NCBI RefSeq assembly: GCF_005818865.1 | Contig: NZ_VBRY01000005.1 | Location: forward strand, 62,001 to 126,000 | DNA: 64,000 nucleotides | DNA from: Mariprofundus erugo | GTDB lineage: Bacteria; Pseudomonadota; Zetaproteobacteria; Mariprofundales; Mariprofundaceae | Direction of reading: 5' to 3' | Shown here: in pieces, positions 7,365-15,981 of the stretch | How positions within the stretch are numbered: position 1 is the stretch's first letter | Layout of the letters: every line of letters begins with the position of its first letter | The notes under the pieces: generated by a model | Told to the model about the DNA's origin: nothing | The model's input: the letters and a program-made list of their open reading frames with translations, nothing else | The model's database searches: none | Made by a program: the position numbers and the translations under genes

Positions 7365-7751
7365 TTAAGAGTAGGAGTTCATCGCATCGGCGATGCGATC
7401 TCTGAGCTGATTTAAAACCTGTTTAACGCCACGCGGAACACTTGCTGTGTCCAGTACAAGAACGTACGGGGTCTTGTTGATGACGATGTCCCTGAGTACC
7501 ATCAGATGACTGTCTTCCAGAATCAGAGCGATGCAGGTAATGCTTTCGTATTCGCCAAGACGTGCTGCATGATTGCCCACGCGGATTAACTCCGGCGCGA
7601 TTGCGGAGATGCCTGCGTGGGAAATGGTTCCGGCATGACATACAGGCAGTCCGTGATGATCGGCCAGAAGCAGCGAACGCAGGCCATGTTGGCTGCGTGT
7701 GTCCTCAAGTATGCCATGCAACCGCTTATCCAGTTTGATTGATGTATTCAC
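7365..7751 (-). CDS. Divergent Roadblock/LC7-like protein, GTG start
   Basis: I start this gene at the GTG at 7751, which follows GGGAGGG with 8-nt spacing; the frame is open further up but shows no coding character there. The product has 128 residues. The pattern of helix (LDKRLHGILEDTRSQ), strand (LRSLLLADHHGLPVCH), central helix (ISAIAPELIRVGNHAARL) and late strands (SHLMVLRDIV, YVLVLDTA) is that of a Roadblock fold, although it shares little sequence with the identical trio. It is 42 nt upstream of the diiron gene and probably heads that operon. Confidence 0.75.
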   Translation of the reverse strand: MNTSIKLDKRLHGILEDTRSQHGLRSLLLADHHGLPVCHAGTISHAGISAIAPELIRVGNHAARLGEYESITCIALILEDSHLMVLRDIVINKTPYVLVLDTASVPRGVKQVLNQLRDRIADAMNSYS

Positions 7752-7924
7752 CCTGTTTAGCCCTCCCTTGCCATGGCGGTAATATAACCATAAGACAGGG
7801 GTGGTTGCCACAAAAATATTGTGCTTCTGACAAGGGGAAATATTCTGAATTTGGCTGCGGGGGTTTGACCTGACTGCCCTCATGACGTAGCCATCAGGCA
7901 GTTGTATTCAGGAGTCAGTATTCT

Positions 7925-9451
7925 ATGGAAATATCCATAATTGGTCGGCCGGGGGCGGATTGTATTGCCGATGAGGCAAGGGTTGAGCAGCTGCTCGGAA
8001 TGGAGCCTGTCAGCTTCTCGCACAGGGGTATTTTTACCGGTAAGCCCGAGACCTGTATTTACAGTGATGGTGAGCTGGTGTTGAAAATGAACCGAAACCG
8101 CCGCTTTCCAACGGGCAGTGTGGCCGAGCAGTGGTGTCGATCCCAGCTGGCGAAAGAGGAAGAGTATGCGGTTTATCATCCGGCCAGAATATGGGTGGTG
8201 CTGCAGATAGAAGGGGAGTGGATGGCGGCCAACCTGACACCCTATATGATGGCCCTGCATCAGGTTGACTTTAACGCACTTCCCTCTGCCGAGCGCATGT
8301 CGCTGCTGGAGCGTCTGCTGGCGTGCTACGTGGATTTCCTGTCCCGTTTTAATCTGAAGCTGGATGACGGATTGTCGAACTTCGCCCTGTTCGAGGGTGA
8401 GCTTTATTATCTGGATGATGATATTTATCCGTGGGATCATTTTACGGCCTTTACGGCGATGCTTGGGCACTGGTTGCGTTTGTCCGGCAAGCTCGGTCTG
8501 GATGAGGATGCGTGGAAGCGACTCGGGACTGTGCTTAAGCCTTTGCTTCGCACCTACTCGTCGGATGCCGGTGATATGGTCTGTGAGGGGCTTAAAGATC
8601 AGATCGTGGGACGCAGTGAGTCCCTGAAGGAGTCATTTCTTGATACCCTTTGTCCGCGCGCTGTCTCGGTGGCTGCGGCGAAGGCCGAGGGGCAACTTAT
8701 ATCGGGTGAAGCTATTGCGGTGATTGCCGATATTCATGCCAATCTGCCTGCATTTGAGGCTGTATTGCAGGCAATCGATGCGCGAGGAATCAGTCGTTAT
8801 CTGCTGTTGGGTGATGTGGTGGGATATGGTCCCAATCCAAAGGCCTGTATTGATCTGGTGCGTGAGCGGGAGATGTACTGTTTGCGCGGCAATCATGATC
8901 ACTATGTGGCCTATGCCGGTGATGTCAGGGTGGCCATGGGGATTATGGCCAGGCGGACTGCTGACTGGACGATAGGGGTGCTCGATGAGTCGGATCGGCG
9001 CTGGCTGGCGGAGCTGCCGGTTCGCTATCGTGGTGATAACTGGATGGCGGTGCATGGTGCACCGGTCGACAAAAGTTTCTTCAATGCTTATGTCTATGAT
9101 ATGACCGCTGAGAGAAATCTGGACTGGCTGATTGAGCATGAGATGCCGATCTGTTTCCATGGTCACTCCCATATTCAGGGCGGTTATGTGCGAATGGCCG
9201 GAGAATCCACGCAGGTTCTGGCTGAAAATGGTGTGCTGCAGACCCGTGAAATGGAGGCGGCTCTGGTTTGTCCGGGCTCCATCGGTCAGGCGAGGGTGGG
9301 TAATCCGGTGGCTCAGGCGGCCATCTATTATCCGGATGATCGCAGTGTGGAGATGTTGGCGATTGAGTATGACAGTGGCCGGTTAATCGAGGATATGAAA
9401 CGTGAAGGATTTCCTGAGGAGTTGATTCGGCGCATTCGTCAGGGGGTTTAG
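7925..9451 (+). CDS. Fusion of a kinase-like domain and a YfcE/MJ0936-type metallophosphoesterase
   Basis: A 508-residue cytoplasmic protein. Residues 1-250 resemble an aminoglycoside/protein-kinase fold: a candidate nucleotide Lys at 54 (LVLKMN), a catalytic-loop-like DDGLSNF (Asp 147/148, Asn 152) and a DFG-like LDDD (164-166). Residues 262-480 are a calcineurin-like phosphoesterase with complete metal motifs: ADIHAN (D269, H271), LLGDVVGYG (D297), RGNHDHY (N323, H324), VHGAP (H378) and FHGHSH (H412, H414). The phosphatase half is firm; the kinase half is inference from motif spacing. It is the only plus-strand gene in the Roadblock cluster and is divergent from the 7365 gene. It could set the phosphorylation state of a cluster protein or a nucleotide messenger. 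Confidence 0.8.
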   Translation: MEISIIGRPGADCIADEARVEQLLGMEPVSFSHRGIFTGKPETCIYSDGELVLKMNRNRRFPTGSVAEQWCRSQLAKEEEYAVYHPARIWVVLQIEGEWMAANLTPYMMALHQVDFNALPSAERMSLLERLLACYVDFLSRFNLKLDDGLSNFALFEGELYYLDDDIYPWDHFTAFTAMLGHWLRLSGKLGLDEDAWKRLGTVLKPLLRTYSSDAGDMVCEGLKDQIVGRSESLKESFLDTLCPRAVSVAAAKAEGQLISGEAIAVIADIHANLPAFEAVLQAIDARGISRYLLLGDVVGYGPNPKACIDLVREREMYCLRGNHDHYVAYAGDVRVAMGIMARRTADWTIGVLDESDRRWLAELPVRYRGDNWMAVHGAPVDKSFFNAYVYDMTAERNLDWLIEHEMPICFHGHSHIQGGYVRMAGESTQVLAENGVLQTREMEAALVCPGSIGQARVGNPVAQAAIYYPDDRSVEMLAIEYDSGRLIEDMKREGFPEELIRRIRQGV

Positions 9452-9600
9452 TCGATACGGATCGTCGGGGTGCTACTGATCATCGGTAAGTAAAGGTGAG
9501 GGTATTGCAGTAGTTTTTTTCGGTCAATCAGTATGCGCTGGAAAACAGTGGCCGAAAGAGCCGGGGGAGATCGTGCAGGAAGGCTGCCTGTAAAACGAAC

Positions 9601-9629
9601 AAAGCCTTCAGCGGTTGGCTGAAGGCTTT
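9601..9629 (-). terminator. Hairpin terminator between the phosphoesterase and Roadblock genes
   Basis: A 12-bp perfect stem, AAAGCCTTCAGC / GCTGAAGGCTTT with a 5-nt loop, followed on the minus strand by TTTGTTCGTTTT. It lies 18 nt past the Roadblock stop at 9647 and between two converging genes, so it may serve both. Confidence 0.8.
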
Positions 9630-9646
9630 GCGGCAGATGGTGATTG

Positions 9647-10045
9647 TTATGGGCAGAGCGGTGAAACGGCTTTTAGTGCATCTCTGGTTGCCATCCAGCC
9701 GGAGCCGAGATTGGTAGTGATGCGGGTGATGAAGACCAGCAGGTACTCAGGCTTGTCCGGCACAATGGCCATGAAGTGGTAGGTGCCGTCGGTGGTCATC
9801 TGAATTTCCTTGATGTGATACTTCAGTTCGTTGCCGCGCTGTGCTGCCATCATGGATTCGACGGCGGTAATGGTTTTACCGCGAAAAATGTCGACAGAGG
9901 CTGCGCCTACTGCATCAACGTACGACTGCGTGAAGTAGGGGATGTTGTGGTAAGCGCCGACAATCAGACCGTTATTGAGATCAACAACGGCTGCGGCAAG
10001 GCCTCCATTTACCTCTTTGACAAGTTTTTCCAGTGTTTGGTTCAT
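9647..10045 (-). CDS. Roadblock/LC7-like protein
   Basis: A 132-residue protein with a Roadblock-like pattern: N-terminal helix (TLEKLVKEVNGG), strands AAAVVDLNNGLIVGAYH, a central helix containing VDAVGAASVDIFRG, and C-terminal strands (YHFMAIV, YLLVFITR). A strong SD (GGGAGAGGGACCC) precedes the ATG. It follows two further Roadblock genes on the same strand and ends at a hairpin terminator, so the three form a second Roadblock operon. Distant from the identical trio in sequence; I infer fold from pattern. Confidence 0.75.
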   Translation of the reverse strand: MNQTLEKLVKEVNGGLAAAVVDLNNGLIVGAYHNIPYFTQSYVDAVGAASVDIFRGKTITAVESMMAAQRGNELKYHIKEIQMTTDGTYHFMAIVPDKPEYLLVFITRITTNLGSGWMATRDALKAVSPLCP

Positions 10046-10080
10046 TGGGTCCCTCTCCCTCAGATGGTTGTGCTGGCAGT

Positions 10081-10566
10081 TTAGCGGTTTTGTGCTTCCT
10101 GCATAACGCGCTTGACCAACTCCTCCAGCAGTGCCGGTTTCTTCTCTGCTGCAGGTTTTGCCTGTTCACTCATTTTCTTTTCTTGTTTGGATTTGTTGAT
10201 GAGGTCGACAATGATTTCTACCTCTTTGCGTGCGTGGCCAAGCAGCATGCCCAGCTTCAGTTCGCGGCTCCCCATCAGGGCAAGCAGCATATCCGGGCCG
10301 GCATGGATCAGTGCAACGGTGTGGCCGCGTGACTGGGTCACAACCTGAATGCAATCCTCATCATCGCCGCCCTGAATGGCGAGAGCATCACCAAGCGAGA
10401 GCATGGATGAGCACATGGCGGCAATTGCATCAGCTTCAATATCAATGCTGGCGGCATAAGCAACTGGCAGGCCGTCAACGCTGCACAGCAGGGCGGCATT
10501 CAGATGGGCTTCTCTGGCGACAAGCTGACCGAGCTCGTCATGACAGGCTTTGATATATTTATCCAA
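10081..10566 (-). CDS. Roadblock/LC7-like protein with charged C-terminal extension, TTG start
   Basis: 161 residues. The TTG start at 10566 has an ideal SD (AAGGAG, 7-nt spacing) that lies inside the end of the upstream Roadblock gene; the two overlap by 8 nt, so translation is coupled. Residues 5-115 match the Roadblock pattern (HLNAALLCSVDGLPVAYA, then AIAAMCSSMLSLGDALA, then HTVALIHAGPDMLLALMG). After about residue 118 comes a Lys/Glu/Ala-rich tail (KSKQEKKMSEQAKPAAEKK) ending in a short helix, not present in the other copies. That tail may be a partner-binding element. Confidence 0.8.
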   Translation of the reverse strand: MDKYIKACHDELGQLVAREAHLNAALLCSVDGLPVAYAASIDIEADAIAAMCSSMLSLGDALAIQGGDDEDCIQVVTQSRGHTVALIHAGPDMLLALMGSRELKLGMLLGHARKEVEIIVDLINKSKQEKKMSEQAKPAAEKKPALLEELVKRVMQEAQNR

Positions 10567-10942
10567 CTATATGCTCCTTATAACCGTCGCCCAACAGAGC
10601 TTTGGCAATGCATTCCACAATTCTCCGGATCAGGCGCTGTACGCCGGCCGGAACCTTGCGGCATAAAATCGACAGGTAGATTGACTCGCCATCGAGTCGG
10701 GTCTGATACATGATCAGCATGCGTCCGCGCTCAAGTATCAGCGCGCTGCATACAGGCTCACCCAGCTGCCCGATGGTCGCCATCTTACTGGCATTCTCCA
10801 TGATTGACGAGGAGTAGGGGGCAAAGTCTTCGCCTGGTGAGTCGCCGACTTCAGCCATTGCCAGTCCCTCTTCGTTGACGACAAGGATGAAAATAAGATC
10901 CATCTCTTGCAGCAACTGTTTAAGATCATCATGAAGTGAAAT
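10559..10942 (-). CDS. Roadblock/LC7-like protein with a probable rare ATT start codon
   Basis: The frame has no ATG/GTG where the fold requires one. The Roadblock N-terminal helix (LHDDLKQLLQEM) lies upstream of the first in-frame ATG (10903) and TTG (10915), and an in-frame TAG closes the frame two codons before an ATT at 10942. That ATT is preceded by GGGGGA at about 6 nt. I therefore take ATT as the start (127 residues); starting at 10915 or 10903 would remove the first helix. The rest fits the fold: IFILVVNEEGLAMAE, SSIMENASKMATIGQLG, ALILERGRMLIMYQT. It is the first gene of a three-gene Roadblock operon. A sequencing error at the start is the alternative. Confidence 0.7.
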   Translation of the reverse strand: MSLHDDLKQLLQEMDLIFILVVNEEGLAMAEVGDSPGEDFAPYSSSIMENASKMATIGQLGEPVCSALILERGRMLIMYQTRLDGESIYLSILCRKVPAGVQRLIRRIVECIAKALLGDGYKEHIVG

Positions 10943-11115
10943 GTCCTATCCCCCTGTAAAACAATAGAAAACGCGCATAATTTACGTGATCATCGGGATA
11001 GTGTCAACCCGATTGGCAAAAAATACCAGTATAATTCAGCTGTTGGTAGCGAATGTGCGGGTGATTATCGGCGCTGGATCATGTGTGGTCCACAATGGCA
11101 TGGTGCACATGTGGC

Positions 11116-11439
11116 TTATTCGCTCTTCTGCACTTGTTTGTCAAAGCCGAATCGCTCGATGTCGGTCACGCGTTTGGCGTCGTCATAGTGTATTTCAACT
11201 CTGCGCTTGATGAGTTTGCCGCTATCCTTGTCTTCATACTCTTCATAGTAGACGGCTCTGTCCGGATGCATGGCGTCGTTCAGCGTCGGTGCACCGAGAA
11301 TCTGCTCAATGTGAAACTTTGTGTCGCCTTTCTGAATGCGATCGACTTTGCCGACCTCAAGCCGGTTGCCCTGATGGATCGGTTCCGCAGTGCAACCGGC
11401 CAGCAGCAGTATAAGGATGGCGATTCTAGAAGCGTGCAT
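11116..11439 (-). CDS. bamE: BamE/SmpA/OmlA-family outer-membrane lipoprotein
   Basis: A 107-residue lipoprotein: the signal peptide ends in LLLAGC (lipid Cys about 16), followed by a single BamE-like domain (RIQKGDTKFHIEQILGAPT, then AVYYEEY and VEIHYDD). BamE is a small subunit of the outer-membrane beta-barrel assembly machine. The ATG at 11439 shares its A with the TGA stop of hldD (TGATG), so the two are translationally coupled; I place the start there, not further upstream. The family is clear, but small SmpA/OmlA relatives outside the Bam complex exist, so the symbol is tentative. Confidence 0.75.
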   Translation of the reverse strand: MHASRIAILILLLAGCTAEPIHQGNRLEVGKVDRIQKGDTKFHIEQILGAPTLNDAMHPDRAVYYEEYEDKDSGKLIKRRVEIHYDDAKRVTDIERFGFDKQVQKSE

Positions 11440-12398
11440 CAGTAGATCTCCAGTGGGCCGCGGTGGCCTTGTTCGAGCAGGGTAATGTACTCTTTCATGC
11501 CGTCCTCCAGCGACCATTCCGGCTGCCAGCCCAGAATGATGTTGCTGTCTGTCAGGTCGGCTTCGGTGTGTTCCTGGTAAAAGCTGTGCGGATTATCAAA
11601 GTAGATGGTTTCCATCCGGTTGTTCAGGTTGTCCGAGAGGATATCGACGATATCGTTGAAGGTGCGTGCCCGGCCGGAGCCTACGTTGCATACGCCTGAA
11701 CGCGGTGCATTCAGTGCGGCCAGATTGGCATTGACCACATCGCGAATATAAACAAAGTCACGTTTTTGCTCGCCATATTTAAACAGGCGGGGCGGTTTGC
11801 CTGCCTTGCGCTGCTCATACAGCTGCAGGATCATGGAAGCGGTTTTGTTGCCATCTTTTTCATTTTTGTGAGTCTCACCGGGACCATATACATTGAAGTA
11901 GCGCAGGCCGATCAGTACGGCCGGGTGTCGTTCATACCAGCGGGCGGCAACGCGGTCCATGGCCAGCTTGGAGAAACCGTAAATGTTTTCCGGCTCCTCA
12001 CCATGTCCGACCCGGTTGGGGGCGGGGGAGTTGCCATAGGTGCCGGCAGAAGATGCATAGATGACCCGTGTGCCCGAGGTACAGCTTGCCTTCAGGATGC
12101 TGGCAAAGGCATTGGTGTTGACCTCCACCATGCGTCGCTGATCCATGATGGTAGTGTCGGTAATGGCGGCCTCATGAAAAACCGCCGCAAATGCGCCGGC
12201 GGCAATCTCTTCAAGCAGAGCTGGATCGGCGCAGTCACAGGCGCGCACTTCGCAGTCAACATGTATCAGGTTTCGCCAGTCACCGGAGGAGAAGTCATCC
12301 ACAACGAGGACATCGGTCCCCGGTCGATTGCTCAGTGCTGCGGCAATATTGGAGCCGATGTAGCCGGCGCCACCTGTTACAAGAATTCTTTCGCGCAT
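11439..12398 (-). CDS. hldD: ADP-L-glycero-D-manno-heptose-6-epimerase
   Basis: A 319-residue extended short-chain dehydrogenase. The NAD(P)-binding motif GGAGYIGSN is at 9-17 and the catalytic YGFSK at 140-144, with upstream Ser in SSAGTYG. The segments LRYFNVYGP, KRDFVYIRDV and NVGSGRARTFNDI are typical of HldD/RfaD, which makes the heptose of the LPS inner core in the cytoplasm. Length matches the family. It overlaps the BamE-like gene; both serve the outer membrane. Confidence 0.92.
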   Translation of the reverse strand: MRERILVTGGAGYIGSNIAAALSNRPGTDVLVVDDFSSGDWRNLIHVDCEVRACDCADPALLEEIAAGAFAAVFHEAAITDTTIMDQRRMVEVNTNAFASILKASCTSGTRVIYASSAGTYGNSPAPNRVGHGEEPENIYGFSKLAMDRVAARWYERHPAVLIGLRYFNVYGPGETHKNEKDGNKTASMILQLYEQRKAGKPPRLFKYGEQKRDFVYIRDVVNANLAALNAPRSGVCNVGSGRARTFNDIVDILSDNLNNRMETIYFDNPHSFYQEHTEADLTDSNIILGWQPEWSLEDGMKEYITLLEQGHRGPLEIY

Positions 12399-12440
12399 GC
12401 GTCCTCTTCCATTTGATCTGTTGGTTTGCCCGGATGGTGG

Positions 12441-12839
12441 TCAGCTGGCTGCTGTGCCGGCTCGTTGCTGTTGCAGTTGAGCCAGGGCGTCGCAGGTGGC
12501 CTCGTTACAGAGCGGGTAGCCAAGCTTGCCATTAACGATGGCGGCAATCTCCGTAGCCGGCCGTTGCAGGATATCCATGTGGCTCAGACCAGCCTGGGCA
12601 AAGATTCGTGCAATCCATGAGCCTACGCCTGCATGATGTCTGATGCGAACAATGCGAATCAGCTCGTCGCAGCGTTCAGGTGATACTTGCCCGCCGGTTG
12701 CTTTGGACAGCTCATCTGCATCGCTGTCGATAAATGAGTCAACAGGCTTGCATAACAGTTTAAAAATGACCCATTCGCTTTCCGAGAGAAAGTCTTTTTC
12801 TTCCTGAAGCGGGAATGCTCTCTTTTGTTTGTTATTCAT
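12441..12839 (-). CDS. Hypothetical protein downstream of the pentapeptide-repeat gene
   Basis: I do not recognise the family. The ATG at 12839 overlaps the stop of the upstream gene as ATGA, which decides the start (132 residues). The protein is soluble and mostly helical, with three Cys (about residues 30, 111, 115) and a C-terminal Gln-rich end. The middle (SWIARIFAQAGLSHMDILQRPATEIAAIVNGKLG is spread over about residues 75-110) has no motif I can name. It is translationally coupled to the pentapeptide-repeat protein, so a shared process is likely. Confidence 0.65.
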   Translation of the reverse strand: MNNKQKRAFPLQEEKDFLSESEWVIFKLLCKPVDSFIDSDADELSKATGGQVSPERCDELIRIVRIRHHAGVGSWIARIFAQAGLSHMDILQRPATEIAAIVNGKLGYPLCNEATCDALAQLQQQRAGTAAS

Positions 12840-13195
12840 TCGGTATAAGCAGTCGGGCCGGCAATATATGCGCCTTTCATGGCCCACTTGCTGATTTTTG
12901 CCAGTGTCCGGTTGGCATGTGTCAGGTTTGCCCGGCGCAGGCGTGCCCCGGTCAGATCTGAATTATAGAGATTGGCCAGATTCAGGTTGGCACCGCGAAA
13001 ATCCGCTTTTTGCAGGTTGCAGTCAGACAGGTCGCTGGAGCGCAGGATGGCATCCCTGAAATTACAGCCGGAAAGGTCACAGCCGGGCAGCTTGGCCCCT
13101 GTCATGTCCTGTCCTGAAAAATCAAGCCCGGAGAGGTTTTTACCCTGTATGGTCCTGTTCTCCTGTATCTCTTTTAGCACCGTCGCGACGTCCAT
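12836..13195 (-). CDS. Pentapeptide-repeat protein
   Basis: The start is the ATG at 13195 (119 residues), preceded by GGAGGG at 3-5 nt; an upstream ATG at 13231 lacks an SD. From about residue 20 the sequence shows A(D/N)LXX-type repeats (NLSGLDFSGQDMTGAKL, then DLSDCNLQKADFRGANL, NLYNSDLTGARL), giving about 14 five-residue coils of a right-handed beta-helix. Such proteins act by shape or charge mimicry or as scaffolds; the role here is unknown. A conserved TLAKISKWAMKGAYI C-terminus follows. Confidence 0.85.
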   Translation of the reverse strand: MDVATVLKEIQENRTIQGKNLSGLDFSGQDMTGAKLPGCDLSGCNFRDAILRSSDLSDCNLQKADFRGANLNLANLYNSDLTGARLRRANLTHANRTLAKISKWAMKGAYIAGPTAYTE

Positions 13196-13461
13196 ATTCC
13201 CTCCGATATCATCGGCCCCTGTGGGCAGCATAATGTCAAAATGCTACGTACCGACTCGGATGGCGCAAGTGTTAAGACACGATGGCGTATTTCAGTTGCT
13301 TTTGAGGGGCTCGGGATCGTGTCGAATGGTCACGCAGACAGGGGGCTCTTCAAGGTTGCAATCAGGGGCGTTGAGGGCAGACTTTATGCAGGTGGCTTGC
13401 CATCAAATGATACAGCTTGTGACTGTGTGGTTGAGTGCACAAACAGGAAAGGAGTCGGAGT

Positions 13462-14442
13462 ATGCGTTGGTCGAAAAAGAGTGGTAATGACAGTCCGGCG
13501 TTTCACCGTAAAAAGGTAACGGTCGTCGGGGCTGGTAATGTCGGTGCAACAGCTGCATTTATGGTGGCCCAGAAAGAGCTGGCGAATATTGTTCTGATCG
13601 ATGTAATGGATGGTGTTCCGCAGGGGAAGGGGCTGGATATGTATGAGGCATCCCCTGTGATCGGATTTGATGCCACGGTGATGGGAACCCAGGACTATGC
13701 CGATACTGCCGGATCCGATCTGGTTATTATTACGGCCGGTGTGGCGCGAAAGCCGGGCATGAGTCGGGATGACCTGTTATCGGTCAATGTCAACATTGTT
13801 GCCGGGGTGACAGAGCAGATTGTCCGTTATTCTCCCGACTGTGTGATACTTGTGGTGACCAATCCGCTCGATGCGATGGTTTATACGGCGTTGAAGGTCT
13901 CCGGCTTTCCCAGGGAACGGGTGATAGGCATGGCCGGCGTGCTTGATTCGGCACGGATGCGTGCATTTATTGCCAGCGAGCTGGATGTTTCTATTGAGGA
14001 TGTCAGTGCTTTTGTGCTGGGAGGACATGGTGATACCATGGTTCCGCTGCCTCGCTATTCAACGGTGGCCGGCATTCCGATTACCGAGTTGCTCAGTCCG
14101 GAACGGGTTGCTGCCATCTGTCAGCGAACTGCCGATGGTGGTGCGGAAATTGTTCGCCTGCTGAAAACTGGCTCTGCCTATTATGCGCCGGGAGCATCGG
14201 TGGTCGAAATGGCCGAGGCGATTCTGAAGGATAAAAAAAGGATTCTTACCTGTGCGGCCTATCTTGAGGGGGAGTACGGGGTTGATGGCTATTACCTGGG
14301 GGTGCCCTGCAAGCTGGGAGGGCGCGGCATTGAGAGTGTGATTGAGCTTGATTTGACCGCTGATGAACAGCAGCAGCTTGAGCAGTCACTGGCAGCGGTC
14401 AGGCAGCTGGTGCGTGATGTGGATGCGCTCGAACATTTTTAG
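13462..14442 (+). CDS. mdh: Malate dehydrogenase
   Basis: I start at the ATG at 13462, preceded by AAAGGAGTCGGAGT (326 residues). It is an LDH-like MDH: NAD-binding [42 protein letters not shown] and the catalytic HGDTMVPL. It oxidises malate to oxaloacetate in the TCA cycle and lies upstream of sucCD on the same strand, although a repeat-derived gap of 370 nt separates them. There is a hydrophilic N-terminal extension of about 14 residues. The stop TAG coincides with the first bases of the dispersed repeat (TTAGGGAGATGCTGATT), so the last codon or codons may derive from that insertion. Confidence 0.93.
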   Translation: MRWSKKSGNDSPAFHRKKVTVVGAGNVGATAAFMVAQKELANIVLIDVMDGVPQGKGLDMYEASPVIGFDATVMGTQDYADTAGSDLVIITAGVARKPGMSRDDLLSVNVNIVAGVTEQIVRYSPDCVILVVTNPLDAMVYTALKVSGFPRERVIGMAGVLDSARMRAFIASELDVSIEDVSAFVLGGHGDTMVPLPRYSTVAGIPITELLSPERVAAICQRTADGGAEIVRLLKTGSAYYAPGASVVEMAEAILKDKKRILTCAAYLEGEYGVDGYYLGVPCKLGGRGIESVIELDLTADEQQQLEQSLAAVRQLVRDVDALEHF

Positions 14443-14560
14443 GGAGATGCTGATTGATTACCCTCCTGGCAATAATCAGTTCGCAAAGATAAAAAAGCTT
14501 TTACTGTTGCTTGTAAATCAGGCACTTACGTGTCTCATCGGACTCGCTGCATCGTGCAGT
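14440..14560 (-). repeat. Dispersed intergenic repeat, minus orientation, providing the mdh stop codon
   Basis: The sequence from TAGGGAGATGCTGATTGA through CCCTCCTGGCAATAATC, CAGTTCGCAAAGA and GCTTGTAAATCAGGCACTTACGTGTCT matches the right half of the family on the complementary strand. The far end has decayed and its limit is approximate. The rest of the 370-nt gap up to sucC (14561-14812) shows only decayed repeat-like inverted pieces and no gene. Confidence 0.8.
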
Positions 14561-14812
14561 GCGCCGGCAGTGGTAAAGCCTGCATCGCGGTAACTCAACG
14601 TATCCATGCAGTGATTTTCGGGAATCGCTGAGAGCTCCGTGTATGCCATCGTGGACGCCGTGTCATAATCCGGCAGGATTACTGCCTGAATATGCGCAGT
14701 GTGCCGGCACCGGCAAACGCGGCTGCTGGCCGCCTGGCGATAGCCCGGATATGTCGTGGTATGTTGGTCCCGATTGTTGCAAACCCACATTTTCCCGGAG
14801 AAAGGAGCGATC

Positions 14813-15979
14813 TTGAATATACATGAATATCAGGCCAAAGAGATCCTGAAACGTTTTGATGTGCCGGTTCCTTGCGGGCGTCTGGCGCTATCGGTCGAAG
14901 AGGCCGTTGCCGCTGCTGCCGATCTGAGTGGTCAGGTTTGGGTCGTGAAGGCCCAGATTCATGCCGGAGGCCGGGGAAAAGCGGGTGGGGTGCGCCTGTG
15001 CCGCTCTGTTGAAGAGGTGCGGGAAGCAGCGGACGGGCTGCTTGGCAGCACATTGGTAACCCATCAGACCGGTGCGTCGGGAAAGCGTGTGAACAGGCTC
15101 TATGTTGAGCAGGGTGTCAGCATTGCGCGCGAGTATTACCTCAGTTTGCTGGTCGACCGGGAAAGCGAGTCGGTATCATTTGTTGTCAGTCCGGCCGGCG
15201 GTATGGCGATCGAAGAGGTGGCGCTGGCATCACCTGAAAAAATTCTGACGTGTCCGATCGATGGCAGTGCGGGACTGACGGCCGATGATTGTGCCACCAT
15301 GATTGCCATGCTCGGCCTTGGTGAAGCTGCAGCAGCGGCATTCCCTGCTCTGGCCGCATCCCTCTATCGCGCCTTTTGCGAAAGCGATTGCAGTTTGCTT
15401 GAACTGAATCCGTTGATTGAAACAACGGATGGAGCCCTGATCGCACTCGATGCCAAAATGGCGATTGATGATAATGCCTTGTATCGCCATGCCGATTTTT
15501 CGGCCATGCGGGACCTGGATGAAGAGGATCCGAGAGAGATTGAAGCTTCTGCACATGGTCTCAATTATATTGCCCTGGATGGCCGGATTGGCTGCATGGT
15601 CAACGGTGCCGGGCTGGCTATGGCAACGATGGATATTATCCAGCTCAAGGGTGACCGGCCGGCCAACTTTCTTGATGTGGGAGGTGGCGTGACTGTCCAT
15701 GCCGTGTGCGAAGCATTCAAGCTGCTCTTTTCCGATCAGCAGGTGAAAGCAGTGCTGGTCAATATTTTTGGCGGTATTGTTCGCTGTGATATTATTGCGC
15801 AGGGACTGCTTGAGGCGATTCGCACGCACCCGATGCAGGTGCCGGTGGTGATGCGTCTGGTGGGTACCAATGAGGAGCAGGGTCGGCGACTGATTCACGA
15901 GGCCGGACTGGATGTGCGATGGGCTGCTGACCTTGATCAGGCGGCCGAGCTGGCGGTTGCTGCCGCAAAGGGGATATAG
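14813..15979 (+). CDS. sucC: Succinyl-CoA synthetase (ADP-forming) beta subunit, TTG start
   Basis: The TTG at 14813 is chosen because AAAGGAG lies 5 nt upstream and the protein then begins (M)NIHEYQAKE, the standard SucC N-terminus, giving 388 residues, the usual length. It has an ATP-grasp domain ([23 protein letters not shown]) and the C-terminal ligase domain ([18 protein letters not shown]). With SucD it makes succinate plus ATP from succinyl-CoA in the TCA cycle. sucD follows after 2 nt. Confidence 0.95.
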   Translation: MNIHEYQAKEILKRFDVPVPCGRLALSVEEAVAAAADLSGQVWVVKAQIHAGGRGKAGGVRLCRSVEEVREAADGLLGSTLVTHQTGASGKRVNRLYVEQGVSIAREYYLSLLVDRESESVSFVVSPAGGMAIEEVALASPEKILTCPIDGSAGLTADDCATMIAMLGLGEAAAAAFPALAASLYRAFCESDCSLLELNPLIETTDGALIALDAKMAIDDNALYRHADFSAMRDLDEEDPREIEASAHGLNYIALDGRIGCMVNGAGLAMATMDIIQLKGDRPANFLDVGGGVTVHAVCEAFKLLFSDQQVKAVLVNIFGGIVRCDIIAQGLLEAIRTHPMQVPVVMRLVGTNEEQGRRLIHEAGLDVRWAADLDQAAELAVAAAKGI

Positions 15980-15981
15980 CG

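Noticed and set aside
8034-8240. Minus-strand frames inside the phosphoesterase gene and similar long antisense frames in clpA and sucC
   Set aside because: Antisense shadows of well-supported genes with no independent start signals or motifs.
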